From positions 1 through 51,116 of the forward strand of contig JAHDDC010000019.1 of assembly GCA_020629545.1 (NCBI GenBank): 51,116 nucleotides of DNA, read 5' to 3'. The position numbers were made by a program, and so were the translations under genes. Source of the stretch: Hellea sp. Its GTDB lineage: Bacteria; Pseudomonadota; Alphaproteobacteria; Caulobacterales; Maricaulaceae. Shown in pieces: positions 28,036 through 36,338 of this stretch; positions within the stretch are counted from its first letter, which is position 1; each line of letters opens with the position of its first letter. The notes below the pieces were generated by a model. That model had not been told where the DNA came from and ran no database searches. It saw only the letters and a program-made list of their open reading frames with translations.

Positions 28036-28656
28036 CTAGCTAGCTTCGTCTCTATGTGAGTAAACATGATCGACGAGACCGAATTTTTTGGCCTCATCCG
28101 CAGTCATGAAATGATCACGATCTAGTGTTTTTTCAACCATCGCGTATTTCTGCCCTGTATGCTTTACATAGATTTCATTGAGGCGTTTTTTCATAGCTAA
28201 AATATCTTTAGCATGACGCTCGATATCTGATGCTTGCCCTCTAAACCCACCTGACGGCTGATGGACCATAATCCTGGCGTTTGGCAAAGCGATTCTCATC
28301 CCCTCTTCCCCCGCACACAAGAGTAAAGACCCCATAGACGCGGCCTGACCAATACAAACTGTCGAGATCGGACATTTTACATATTGCATGGTATCATAGA
28401 TAGCCATGCCAGATGTAACGACGCCACCCGGCGAGTTGATATACATCGCAATTTCTTTCTTTGGATTTTCAGACTCAAGAAAAAGAAGCTGAGCTGATAT
28501 AGACGCGGCCATATTATCCTCGACCATCCCATTTAAAAAGATGATACGATCCCTCAGGAGCCGTGAAAATACATCGTAGCCTCGGATGTTATCCGTTGCC
28601 CGTTCAAAAACTGTTGGAACAATAAAGTCAGTTAAAACGTCATCTGGGTGCTGCAT
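28036..28656 (-). CDS. clpP: ATP-dependent Clp protease proteolytic subunit
   Basis: 206 residues, typical ClpP. It forms the tetradecameric serine protease chamber used with ClpX or ClpA. The catalytic serine is in [11 protein letters not shown] and the histidine in [30 protein letters not shown] follows the catalytic aspartate region. It lies between tig and clpX, in the common order, with a possible heat-shock-type promoter upstream. Confidence 0.98.
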   Translation of the reverse strand: MQHPDDVLTDFIVPTVFERATDNIRGYDVFSRLLRDRIIFLNGMVEDNMAASISAQLLFLESENPKKEIAMYINSPGGVVTSGMAIYDTMQYVKCPISTVCIGQAASMGSLLLCAGEEGMRIALPNARIMVHQPSGGFRGQASDIERHAKDILAMKKRLNEIYVKHTGQKYAMVEKTLDRDHFMTADEAKKFGLVDHVYSHRDEAS

Positions 28657-28715
28657 ATCTTTATCCTAATCTAAGCGAATCGTTAGTAACAATCTTTCAA
28701 GAAAACATTACTCCA

Positions 28716-28743
28716 ATATTGACGCTAAACCGTTAAATTCAAG
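28716..28743 (-). promoter_or_regulatory. Possible sigma-32-type promoter for clpP
   Basis: On the minus strand CTTGAA (28743-28738) is followed after 13 bases by CGTCAATAT, resembling the heat-shock form CTTGAA-N13-CCCCATNT in the -35 box and in the last bases of the -10 box. It lies 60-90 bases before the clpP ATG. The match is partial. Confidence 0.3.
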
Positions 28744-28748
28744 AGCTG

Positions 28749-28783
28749 AAAAAAAATAAACCCGAGACAATGATGCCTCGGGT
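28749..28783 (-). terminator. Rho-independent terminator of tig
   Basis: The 7-bp stem 28760-28766 with 28777-28783 (ACCCGAG/CTCGGGT) is followed on the minus strand by a T-rich tract. It lies 27 bases past the trigger factor stop, separating tig from clpP. Confidence 0.82.
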
Positions 28784-28809
28784 CAAAAATTCAATGATTT
28801 AGCTTATCT

Positions 28810-30150
28810 TTATAAGAGCTCGTCTTCCTTGAATAGTTCAGCTTTCTTCACTTTCTTTTCGGTCACTTTGGCCTTCTCGATGATGAGATCAACAACCTTT
28901 TCTTCATATATAGGAGCTCTTAGCTGGGCGATCGCTTGAGGGTTCTTTTGATAGAACTCGATGACCTGCTGCTCTTGGCCCGGATATTGGCGGGCTTCAT
29001 TGATCATCGCTCCCTGTATCTCGTCATTCGTAACATTGACCTCGGCTTTCTGACCCATCTCCGCCAGAACAAGCCCAAGCCGCACGCGACGTTCCGCTAT
29101 TTTCCGATAATCTTTTTCAAGTTGCTTGTCTGATTTTTTGGCATCTTCTTCATCGAGATTTCCTGCCTCTTTCTCGGCCTGGACCTGATTCCAAATCGCA
29201 GAGAATTCCGCCTCGACCATCCCAGGCGGTAAGTCGAAGCTATGTTTGCCGTCGAGCTCGTCCAAAATCGCACGCTTGAGCTTCATACGGCTCTGAACTC
29301 CGTACTCGTTTTCGAGCTGTTCTTTAATGACTTCCTTGAGCTTTTCCAAATTTTCGAACCCAAATTTCTCTGCAAGCGCATCATCCATTTCCGCTTCTTT
29401 GGCGCCGCGAACTTCAAGAACTTCGGTTTCAAATACGGCTTCTTTGCCCGCGAGGTTTTCAGCACCGTAATTCTCTGGGAATGTTACCGTAACGTCCAGC
29501 TTTTCACCCGCTTTGGTTCCGACCAGTTGATCTTCGAAACCAGGAATGAATGTTCCGGATCCGAGGACAAGCTCATGATCTTCCATCGCGCCGCCATCGA
29601 AAGGCTCTCCGTCTATCCGACCGGTGAAATTAATCAAAACCGCATCTTCTTTTTTGGCTTTGGCTGTTTTTGCCTTTTTCTTATAAGTCTTTTGGCCTTT
29701 CGCAAGATCACCAATGCGCTCATCTATCGCTGCATCGTCAATTTCACTAATCAATTTCGTAAACTTTAGTTTTTCTGGATCAACAGGTTCAAACTCAGGG
29801 ATCGTTTCCACTGTCATTTGATATTCAAGGTCAGCTTCGCCCTTTGTCACCTCTTCACCATTGGCCCGCAAATCTATTTTCGGCTGGCCCGCAGGACGAA
29901 TATTATTGTCATTCATCGCCTGCTGACTGGATTCATTTAAAACGTCTTCAACGACGTCTTTCATAATGGATTGTCCAAACATTTTCCGAATATGGCTCAC
30001 AGGAACTTTTCCGGGGCGAAAGCCCTTGAGTGATACTTGCGGCTGCATTTCCTTGATTTTGGCTTCTAGCTTCTCGGCCAAGGCTTCTTTTGGCACTGTA
30101 ACGGAGTAAGTGCGGCTTAGGCCTTTATTTTCGACTTCTTCGATTTGCAT
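28810..30150 (-). CDS. tig: Trigger factor
   Basis: 446 residues. A ribosome-bound chaperone and prolyl isomerase that meets nascent chains at the exit tunnel. The ribosome-docking motif is in SLKGFRPGKVPVSHIRKMFG near residue 45. The FKBP-type isomerase domain follows (DAVLINFTGRIDGEPFDGGAMEDHELVLGSGTFIPGFEDQLVG), and then the long helical C-terminal chaperone domain ending in a lysine/glutamate-rich tail. It is first in the tig-clpP-clpX-lon quality-control order and has its own terminator. Confidence 0.97.
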   Translation of the reverse strand: MQIEEVENKGLSRTYSVTVPKEALAEKLEAKIKEMQPQVSLKGFRPGKVPVSHIRKMFGQSIMKDVVEDVLNESSQQAMNDNNIRPAGQPKIDLRANGEEVTKGEADLEYQMTVETIPEFEPVDPEKLKFTKLISEIDDAAIDERIGDLAKGQKTYKKKAKTAKAKKEDAVLINFTGRIDGEPFDGGAMEDHELVLGSGTFIPGFEDQLVGTKAGEKLDVTVTFPENYGAENLAGKEAVFETEVLEVRGAKEAEMDDALAEKFGFENLEKLKEVIKEQLENEYGVQSRMKLKRAILDELDGKHSFDLPPGMVEAEFSAIWNQVQAEKEAGNLDEEDAKKSDKQLEKDYRKIAERRVRLGLVLAEMGQKAEVNVTNDEIQGAMINEARQYPGQEQQVIEFYQKNPQAIAQLRAPIYEEKVVDLIIEKAKVTEKKVKKAELFKEDELL

Positions 30151-30355
30151 TTTCGTCTTCCATACATTCGATGTCCGCTAGCCCAGAGGCTTGAGCATTT
30201 TCTGAACATCAGGGTAAAATTTGCGCGCCTTATGTCACGGAGAATTGCGTTAGGCAATATAAGTTCGACAGGAATTATCGCTATTTTTAAACCAAACACT
30301 TTCAAAATCGCTTGGAATTTGCTTGTTAGTTGTAAATTTAATTCTGAATCGCCTT

Positions 30356-30925
30356 ATGGATATCAATTTTACAATAGAATCGATCTCGGCACTTCCTGTT
30401 TGGATGATCTATTTGACCATTTTCGCTTTCCCATTTGTGCAAGAGGATGCCGCGGTTTTTGGGGCTGCCACCCTCTCTGCTATGGGAAAGGTCAGTCCGG
30501 TACCGGCCTTGATCGCTATTTTTTTGGGGCTTTTTTTTAGCGATATCTGGAAATATTGGATCGGCTGGGCGGCCTTACAAAACAAGAAAGGCGAAAATCT
30601 ATCAAAGCGCGAAAAAGTTTTGGCTTTGAAAGAAAAGGTCGAAAATCACCCTGTTTCGACCATGATGACAGCCCGTTTCGTCCCGTTGACCCGCATTCCG
30701 GCCTATATCGCCTGCGGATTTTTTCGGATGAACTATGCGAAATTTTGTATGCTAATTGCCCTAACAGCCATTCTGTACATTTGTATAATTTTCGGTGTGA
30801 TCCATTGGCTTGGCATTGTTATGGCCGATCAACTGAAGTTTATTTTACCGATTTTGGCGATCATATTTGTTTTATCGGTATATGTTTTTCATCGATACAA
30901 AAAAGCTCCAGAAAATCCAAATTAA
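30356..30925 (+). CDS. DedA/SNARE-associated family membrane protein
   Basis: 189 residues from the ATG at 30356 (a TTG eleven codons earlier is less likely). Hydrophobic, with about four to five membrane segments. The pattern FVQEDAAVFGAATLSAMG near the start (an acidic re-entrant segment) and the core ARFVPLTRIPAYIACGFFRMNYAKF match the DedA family, whose members act as undecaprenyl phosphate or phospholipid flippases and affect proton motive force. The R-x-x-P segment is conserved. It is divergent from tig and convergent with ccmE. The exact lipid is unknown. Confidence 0.83.
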   Translation: MDINFTIESISALPVWMIYLTIFAFPFVQEDAAVFGAATLSAMGKVSPVPALIAIFLGLFFSDIWKYWIGWAALQNKKGENLSKREKVLALKEKVENHPVSTMMTARFVPLTRIPAYIACGFFRMNYAKFCMLIALTAILYICIIFGVIHWLGIVMADQLKFILPILAIIFVLSVYVFHRYKKAPENPN

Positions 30926-31078
30926 GCTGTCCAAGGCTCTTACAAAAACTATTCCAAGCCCCAATTCCATTAACCAGTAAGAAATCTAATTTTCTAAAAT
31001 TAATGGATTGCGGACATTTAGACTTTAAATTTAGACGATTCGCAGGTATGAAACGTTCATCCTCTGTAATTAGAGGTC

Positions 31079-31119
31079 GGCGGATGCCCGGTTGCCCCAC
31101 ATCGATTGCGGCGTCCGCC
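31079..31119. other. Inverted repeat between DedA and ccmE ends
   Basis: The arms 31079-31088 and 31110-31119 pair over 10 bases (one G-T) with a 21-base loop, just outside the ccmE stop. A small hairpin (CCTCT/AGAGG, 31061-31076) lies beside it. There is no clear T-run, so it may be a weak bidirectional terminator for these convergent genes. Confidence 0.35.
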
Positions 31120-31121
31120 AC

Positions 31122-31547
31122 TTATTTTACCGGTTGATAATTCTCATCATGCTTGGCCAGAACTTCTCTCGCCTTTAATTCTGCTAATCCGGTCAACTGA
31201 CCCGTTACAACAACTCCCTCTCCTTCGGAAAACAGGTCAGGTAACACGCCCTGATAACTCACCACAACCAGTCCCGGTTTAACGGTTTCGCCTTCTTTAG
31301 GAAAATCTGATATCGAAAACGTCGTTGTTATTCCATCGTCCTTTTGAACAGATCCAGGAACAACGAGGCCCCCGATTTTAATCTCGTTAGACTCCGGTAC
31401 AAATCCGTCAGCTACAATTTCTGACGGATCATAGAAAAGTTGTAGATTATCACTCAGCGCCGAAAAAATCAGCCAGCTTCCGATCACAGCCAAAAGTCCA
31501 AATCCAGTGATCTGCATCAGGCGACGATTTTGATGGCGAGGTATCAT
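31122..31547 (-). CDS. ccmE: Cytochrome c maturation protein CcmE (haem chaperone)
   Basis: 141 residues from the ATG at 31547, the normal CcmE size. It holds haem covalently in the periplasm and passes it to apocytochrome c. One N-terminal membrane anchor (ITGFGLLAVIGSWLIFSAL) is followed by an OB-fold. The haem-binding histidine is in the conserved AKHDENYQP near the C-terminus. An upstream start at 31691 would add 48 residues, unlike the family and overlapping the divergent ccmA start region, so it is rejected. It points away from ccmABCD, with about 94 bases between the two starts. Confidence 0.93.
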   Translation of the reverse strand: MIPRHQNRRLMQITGFGLLAVIGSWLIFSALSDNLQLFYDPSEIVADGFVPESNEIKIGGLVVPGSVQKDDGITTTFSISDFPKEGETVKPGLVVVSYQGVLPDLFSEGEGVVVTGQLTGLAELKAREVLAKHDENYQPVK

Positions 31548-31641
31548 GCGGTCCCGTAGCAATATTTCCCGACAAATCCAAGTTAGCTTAGCAAGGATTG
31601 TCGTTTTGACGCGCTTGTATTTGTTGGGATTAAGGTGGATT

Positions 31642-32298
31642 ATGGCCATCATGAATTCGAATTTACAATTCAAATCGCAGCGAAAACCCATTGAAGTTAA
31701 ATTCAGTGACGTATCTTATTCGCGTGGAGACCGAATATTATTTCAGGGTTTAAACTTTACCGTCAGCTCTGGCGAAATACTGTGGATTCAAGGGGCAAAC
31801 GGAATCGGAAAAACATCCATTCTTAAGCTGGCGTCCCATCTTGCTCGACCCGATATTGGCAGGGTTCAATGGCAACAAGATAATCAACCTGCCTCGCCAA
31901 GAGCATTGGTCAGCTATCAGGGCCATACAGATTCCTTCGAGTCCCGTTTCTCGCCACATGAAGAGATCAGTTTTTGGCAGGAGATATATGGTAGTGAACT
32001 CGAAGTTTCCCATATTTTGGACAAGGTTGGTCTTTCCGATCAATCCCAGGTCAAGATCGGTAAACTCTCCGCAGGACAAAAACGCCGCCTGTCTTTTGCG
32101 CGTATTCTCATGAGTCAGAGACCCGTTTGGCTTCTCGATGAACCTAAAGCCTCGATCGATAAAGACGGCGAAGACTTGATAGATAAATTCATACAAAACC
32201 ATGCAGAGAATGACGGTATCGCGATAATCGTATCGCACAGCTTAGCTCATTCAATTGGGAAATATACCAGGCGTCTTGTATTGGAGCCCGCGCAATGA
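31642..32298 (+). CDS. ccmA: Haem exporter ATP-binding protein CcmA
   Basis: 218 residues from the ATG at 31642 (31651 is possible). ABC transporter ATPase of the CcmABCD complex, which releases haem-loaded CcmE. Walker A is GANGIGKTS, the signature LSAGQKRRLSFARIL, and Walker B VWLLDEP, followed by a switch histidine in IIVSHS. An upstream start at 31546 would add 32 residues of reverse ccmE sequence and is not supported. The stop overlaps the ccmB start by 4 bases (ATGA). Confidence 0.95.
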   Translation: MAIMNSNLQFKSQRKPIEVKFSDVSYSRGDRILFQGLNFTVSSGEILWIQGANGIGKTSILKLASHLARPDIGRVQWQQDNQPASPRALVSYQGHTDSFESRFSPHEEISFWQEIYGSELEVSHILDKVGLSDQSQVKIGKLSAGQKRRLSFARILMSQRPVWLLDEPKASIDKDGEDLIDKFIQNHAENDGIAIIVSHSLAHSIGKYTRRLVLEPAQ

Positions 32299-32951
32299 GC
32301 GCCGTTCTGTGGCGAGATTTGCAAATCGGCCTACGCAATCCGAGAGGGTGGCTAATGGCCGTAGTCTTTTTTCTTTTGTGCTTAAGCCTGTTTGCCATTG
32401 GGCTAAAGGGTCAGGAGTCCTTGATGCAAACTACGGCTCCCACCATCATCTGGCTTGCCCTCATTTTCAGCATTCTTCTTACTTTTGAGAATGTCTTTGA
32501 ACACGATATACGAAGCGGCGTATTTGAGCAGTTACACTTGTCCGGCGTGTCGTCGATGGCAATCGTATCCAGCAAAATATTGTCTGGATTTTTGATAACA
32601 GTTGCCCCCTTGCTGATTGCCATTCCGGTTGCCGGAATTTGGTACCATCTCAGCCTTTTGCAAATCTCGGCCATTATGCTCTCCATTCTTTTAGGCGGAC
32701 CCGCGATCATTGCTTATGGTGTTATGGCAGGGGCAATACTAGCACGTCAGAAAGGGCTCGGTTTTCTTGCTATCCTGATGACTTTACCCTTTATCGTGCC
32801 GGTCTTGATTTTTGCCTTATCCGGGATTGAGTCGTTCCGGATCAGTGGAATATTCAATTCGCAATTTCAGGCATTGATGGGTACCAGTTTAATCGCGCTT
32901 GCCTTAAGTATTCCAGCAAGCAGCGCGGCAATTAATACTTATCTGGACTAG
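32295..32951 (+). CDS. ccmB: Haem exporter membrane protein CcmB
   Basis: 218 residues with six predicted membrane segments, the standard CcmB layout. It is the permease partner of CcmA in the complex that frees holo-CcmE from CcmC. Characteristic stretches include FFLLCLSLFAIGL, FEHDIRSGVFEQLHLSG and a region near LGFLAILMTLPFIVPVLIFAL. It overlaps ccmA by 4 bases and lies 2 bases before ccmC. Confidence 0.95.
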   Translation: MSAVLWRDLQIGLRNPRGWLMAVVFFLLCLSLFAIGLKGQESLMQTTAPTIIWLALIFSILLTFENVFEHDIRSGVFEQLHLSGVSSMAIVSSKILSGFLITVAPLLIAIPVAGIWYHLSLLQISAIMLSILLGGPAIIAYGVMAGAILARQKGLGFLAILMTLPFIVPVLIFALSGIESFRISGIFNSQFQALMGTSLIALALSIPASSAAINTYLD

Positions 32952-32953
32952 AT

Positions 32954-33694
32954 ATGATAAACTATCTTGCAAACCCCGATCGATTTCTCAGGTTTAGCCG
33001 CTTTGCGATACCCGCTTTTATGGGGCTTTTTGCAATCTCTCTGGTTTTCGGTCTTTGGCAATCTCTACATGTTTCGCCGGCAGATGTGAAACATGGTGAA
33101 GCTGTAAGGATAATGTATGTGCATGTCCCGGCGGCCTACCTATCAATGATGGCATATGTAGCTCTTTTTATAGCCAGCGTCGTCAGTTTCGTCTGGCGGC
33201 ACAGTTTAGCCGATTACGGCGCAAGGTCCTTCGCTCGTATTGGCGCGGTCTTTACCGCCTTGTGCCTCGCAACCGGCTCAATCTGGGGTAAAACCGGTTG
33301 GGGCACCTGGTGGGAATGGGACGGACGCATGACATCAGTCCTAGTCCTGTTTTTCATCTATTTAGCCTATTTGTTCATTTGGGGGATGACTGAAGATAAA
33401 AAACAAGCTTCGCGGTTTGCGGCCATTTTCGCGATGGTTGGACTAATAAACCTACCCATCATAAAGTTTTCGGTTGATTGGTGGAATAGCCTTCACCAAA
33501 CGGCAACCATTTCAAAAATCGGCGGAAGTGGTTTGTCGCCTGAAATGTTAAAACCATTTATCGCAATGTGCCTTGCTTACACTTTTTTATTCGCTTGGTT
33601 ATCTATTGTTCAAGTCCGAGGCGACATCATTCGGGCCAAGGAAAGCAGACGTCGTCCGTCGTCAGCTAGTCAAGTCAAAATCGAGGAACTCTAA
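32954..33694 (+). CDS. ccmC: Haem-handling membrane protein CcmC
   Basis: 246 residues with six membrane segments. It attaches haem to CcmE in the periplasm. The tryptophan-rich haem motif is seen as WGTWWEWDGRMTS, and the flanking histidines are in MYVHVPAAYLSM and WWNSLHQTATI, as in the family. The C-terminal 25 residues are basic and cytoplasmic. The stop overlaps the ccmD ATG by one base (TAATG). Confidence 0.96.
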   Translation: MINYLANPDRFLRFSRFAIPAFMGLFAISLVFGLWQSLHVSPADVKHGEAVRIMYVHVPAAYLSMMAYVALFIASVVSFVWRHSLADYGARSFARIGAVFTALCLATGSIWGKTGWGTWWEWDGRMTSVLVLFFIYLAYLFIWGMTEDKKQASRFAAIFAMVGLINLPIIKFSVDWWNSLHQTATISKIGGSGLSPEMLKPFIAMCLAYTFLFAWLSIVQVRGDIIRAKESRRRPSSASQVKIEEL

Positions 33695-33810
33695 TGCTGG
33701 ACTTTGGCAAACATACGGCTTTTGTTTTGAGTGCTTATGGAGTTTCCGGACTCGGAATTTTGGTCCTGATAATTTATAGCTATATGCGAGGTCGAAATGG
33801 GAGGCATTGA
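33694..33810 (+). CDS. ccmD: Small haem exporter subunit CcmD
   Basis: 38 residues. It starts at the ATG that overlaps the ccmC stop by one base. It has a short N-terminus, one membrane segment (about 13-29, VLSAYGVSGLGILVLIIYSY) and a basic tail (MRGRNGRH), the expected form of CcmD, which helps release holo-CcmE from CcmC. Position, size and topology support the call; the family has little sequence conservation. The last 14 bases overlap the start of mazG. Confidence 0.85.
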   Translation: MLDFGKHTAFVLSAYGVSGLGILVLIIYSYMRGRNGRH

Positions 33811-34591
33811 GTTTCTAGGCGACTCTCCGCTCGAGCGCTTAATGTCTTTAATGTCAAAATTGCGTTCTGAGAACGGATGCCCCTGGGATCGTGAGCAAAC
33901 ATTTTCTACGATAGCCCCCTATACCATTGAAGAGGCCTATGAGGTCAGCGAAGCTATAAATCAAAATGATATGGATTCTCTAAAAGAAGAGCTAGGCGAT
34001 TTGTTGTTTCAAGTAGTTTTTCACTCCCAAATGGCCGCTGAGAAAAACGCATTTGATCTGGTTCAGGTGTGCGACGGGCTTGTGGAGAAAATGGTTAGAC
34101 GGCACCCGCATGTATTTCAGGCCCCCGACAACCGAACGGCTGAAGATCAATCCATAGCCTGGGAAGATATTAAGGCCAAAGAGCGAAAACAAAAAACAAA
34201 TGCGGGATATCTGGATGATGTTCCGCTCGCTCTGCCGGCGTTAACGCGTTCGGAAAAACTTCAAAAAAGAGCCGCTCGTGTGGGTTTTGATTGGCCAAAT
34301 TTAGACGGCGTATTGGAAAAGATCACTGAAGAAGCTCAAGAAGTTGCAATGGCGGCTGAAAACAAACATCAGGACGCGATAGAAGACGAAATTGGCGACC
34401 TGATTTTTGCGGTCACGAATTTAGCTAGAAAGCTAAATGTAGATCCAGAAAAAGCGCTTCGCAGGACAAACAATAAGTTCACGGGGCGCTTTAAACATAT
34501 TGAGGCAATGGCTAAATCATCCGGGCGTGAGTTGAGTGAAATGAGCCTGGACGAGATGGAAAAATTCTGGTCCGACGCAAAATCACTTTGA
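33797..34591 (+). CDS. mazG: Nucleoside triphosphate pyrophosphohydrolase MazG
   Basis: 264 residues with two MazG-type all-alpha domains. It hydrolyses (d)NTPs to monophosphate and pyrophosphate and helps clear abnormal nucleotides. Metal-binding motifs are seen in CPWDREQTFSTIAPYTIEEAYEVSEAI and ELGDLLFQVVFHSQM, and again in EEAQEVAMAAE...EIGDLIFAVTNLARKL. It overlaps ccmD by 14 bases and so is probably translated with the ccm operon. Its stop lies 2 bases from the convergent hflX stop. Confidence 0.95.
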   Translation: MGGIEFLGDSPLERLMSLMSKLRSENGCPWDREQTFSTIAPYTIEEAYEVSEAINQNDMDSLKEELGDLLFQVVFHSQMAAEKNAFDLVQVCDGLVEKMVRRHPHVFQAPDNRTAEDQSIAWEDIKAKERKQKTNAGYLDDVPLALPALTRSEKLQKRAARVGFDWPNLDGVLEKITEEAQEVAMAAENKHQDAIEDEIGDLIFAVTNLARKLNVDPEKALRRTNNKFTGRFKHIEAMAKSSGRELSEMSLDEMEKFWSDAKSL

Positions 34592-34593
34592 CC

Positions 34594-35919
34594 TCAATGG
34601 CTATGTCTTATGACTTCGGGATGTCGTGATATAAACTTTCCAATATCGACCTCACTGAGAATGACCTGCATAAGACATTTCCCGGAATCATCCGTTTCTT
34701 CTTCGACAACTTGACCGTTCTCATGCAACCACGCTCTTATCTTATAATCGCCAGGCAAAATTTCTACGTTTATGATTTCATCTTTTGACGAAAGATCCGT
34801 TTCTATTCCGGACAGTAAGGCTTCTAAACCTGCTCCGGTTAATCCACTAACCATATAGGCCTTTGTCTCATTTTCATGGATCAGACTTGACTGGGCCTTC
34901 GAGACGTTAGCCTGATAAGCATCGGTTGAAAGCAAGTCTGCCTTATTCCAGATTTCGATCAAATCCTGACCGTGCTCTGGTCCCGCCCCTATCTGATCCA
35001 AAACATCTAAAACGCTGTCTTTACGTTCATCGGACAAAGGATCTGAAACATCTCTGACATGCAAAAGGAGGTCGGCCTCTTTAACTTCCTCCAGGGTTGC
35101 CCGAAAAGCAGAGATTAGATCTGTTGGCAGGTCGGAGATAAATCCAACCGTATCAGATAGAATGGCACTTTTCCCCTTGGGAAGCTCGAGAACTCTGTGA
35201 GTTGTATCCAATGTTGCAAATAACATATCTTTGGCGAGCACCCCGCCTTCAGTCATTGCATTGAACAGCGTTGACTTCCCCGCATTGGTATATCCGACCA
35301 GAGCTACAACACGTTCTGGAGCCCGCTGCCGAGCTTGCCTTTGCAATCTGCGAGTCCGCCGAACTTGTTCCAGCGCGGCTCGCAATTTTGTCATTTTCTC
35401 ACTCAGCACACGACGATCGGATTCGATTTGGGTTTCACCAGGGCCGGATAGAAATCCCTGTCCCCCGCGTTGTCGTTCCAAATGGGTCCATGTCCTAACC
35501 AATCGAGATCTTTCATAGGCTAGCCGCGCGAGTTCCACTTGCAGGCGTCCCTCTTTGGTCGCCGCGCGTAAGCCAAAAATTTCTAAGATCAAACCTGTTC
35601 TATCAATAACTTTGACATTCCAAAGGCGTTCTAAATTTCTTTGTTGAATAGGCGATAATGCGCAATTCATGACGAGCATGGTCGCTTTTTGGCTTTTGAT
35701 CCGATCGGCAATTTCAGAGATTTTACCACCGCCCAAATAATTGGCGACATTGATGTCTCTGATCGGCACAATTTCTGAATAGACGATATCAACGTCCAAG
35801 GCGGCCGCGAGACCCACGGCCTCTTCTAGCTCATATTCACCTTGAACAGTTTCGCCTCGACGTCGCTGCTTGGGTTGAAGGACGATACAACGCTCTCTTG
35901 GCGTTTCCAGCTCAATCAT
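34594..35919 (-). CDS. hflX: GTPase HflX
   Basis: 441 residues. A ribosome-binding GTPase that splits stalled or heat-damaged ribosomes. The N-terminal HflX domain has the glycine-rich ANYLGGGKISEIADR and the segment LSGPGETQIESDRR. The G domain has G1 GYTNAGKSTLF, G3 DTVGFI and G4 NKADL. It lies 31 bases downstream of hfq on the same strand, an arrangement widespread in Proteobacteria. The ribosome site before the start is weak, which suggests readthrough with hfq. Confidence 0.96.
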   Translation of the reverse strand: MIELETPRERCIVLQPKQRRRGETVQGEYELEEAVGLAAALDVDIVYSEIVPIRDINVANYLGGGKISEIADRIKSQKATMLVMNCALSPIQQRNLERLWNVKVIDRTGLILEIFGLRAATKEGRLQVELARLAYERSRLVRTWTHLERQRGGQGFLSGPGETQIESDRRVLSEKMTKLRAALEQVRRTRRLQRQARQRAPERVVALVGYTNAGKSTLFNAMTEGGVLAKDMLFATLDTTHRVLELPKGKSAILSDTVGFISDLPTDLISAFRATLEEVKEADLLLHVRDVSDPLSDERKDSVLDVLDQIGAGPEHGQDLIEIWNKADLLSTDAYQANVSKAQSSLIHENETKAYMVSGLTGAGLEALLSGIETDLSSKDEIINVEILPGDYKIRAWLHENGQVVEEETDDSGKCLMQVILSEVDIGKFISRHPEVIRHSH

Positions 35920-35950
35920 TCACATGCGCCAAAGAAAGGAACCCTAAGAA

Positions 35951-36193
35951 TTATTCTGCTTCTTCAGCTTCAAACAATTGCACAGGGGCCGATGGCATGA
36001 TGGTCGAGATTGCGTGCTTATAAACAAGCTGAACCATTCCATCTCGCCGTAGCAACACACAAAAATTATCGAACCACGTGACAACGCCCTGTAACTTTAC
36101 ACCGTTGACGAGAAAAATCGTAAGCGGCGTTTTCGATTTTCTGACCGAATTCAAAAAGGCATCTTGCAAATTTTGTTTTTTTTCGCCCGACAT
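35951..36193 (-). CDS. hfq: RNA chaperone Hfq
   Basis: 80 residues, alphaproteobacterial length, without the long C-terminal tail of enteric Hfq. The Sm1 motif ([28 protein letters not shown]) and Sm2-like [15 protein letters not shown] are intact. It binds small RNAs and mRNAs as a hexamer. A GGGGGA ribosome site lies about 6 bases upstream of the ATG. It precedes hflX and follows trkH on the same strand with a 145-base gap that could hold its own promoter. Confidence 0.97.
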   Translation of the reverse strand: MSGEKKQNLQDAFLNSVRKSKTPLTIFLVNGVKLQGVVTWFDNFCVLLRRDGMVQLVYKHAISTIMPSAPVQLFEAEEAE

Positions 36194-36338
36194 TATTGTC
36201 CCCCACTGCGTTCCTTAAAGTTCTTGCCTATAAACGTCTTAATGGCCTGCCAAAGGACAAAGCAAGTCCTGAACTGTATATGGGCAACGGTTTGCTGTAT
36301 AAAAATCAATAAAATCGATGATCAAGGGTATATTTTTT

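Noticed and set aside
29242-29769. A 175-residue plus-strand reading frame within tig
   Set aside because: It is antisense to the conserved isomerase domain and its composition is that of a reversed lysine/glutamate-rich gene.
31546-31641. N-terminal extension of ccmA reading through the divergent ccmE start
   Set aside because: The 32 extra residues have no CcmA likeness; the ATG at 31642 begins the usual protein.
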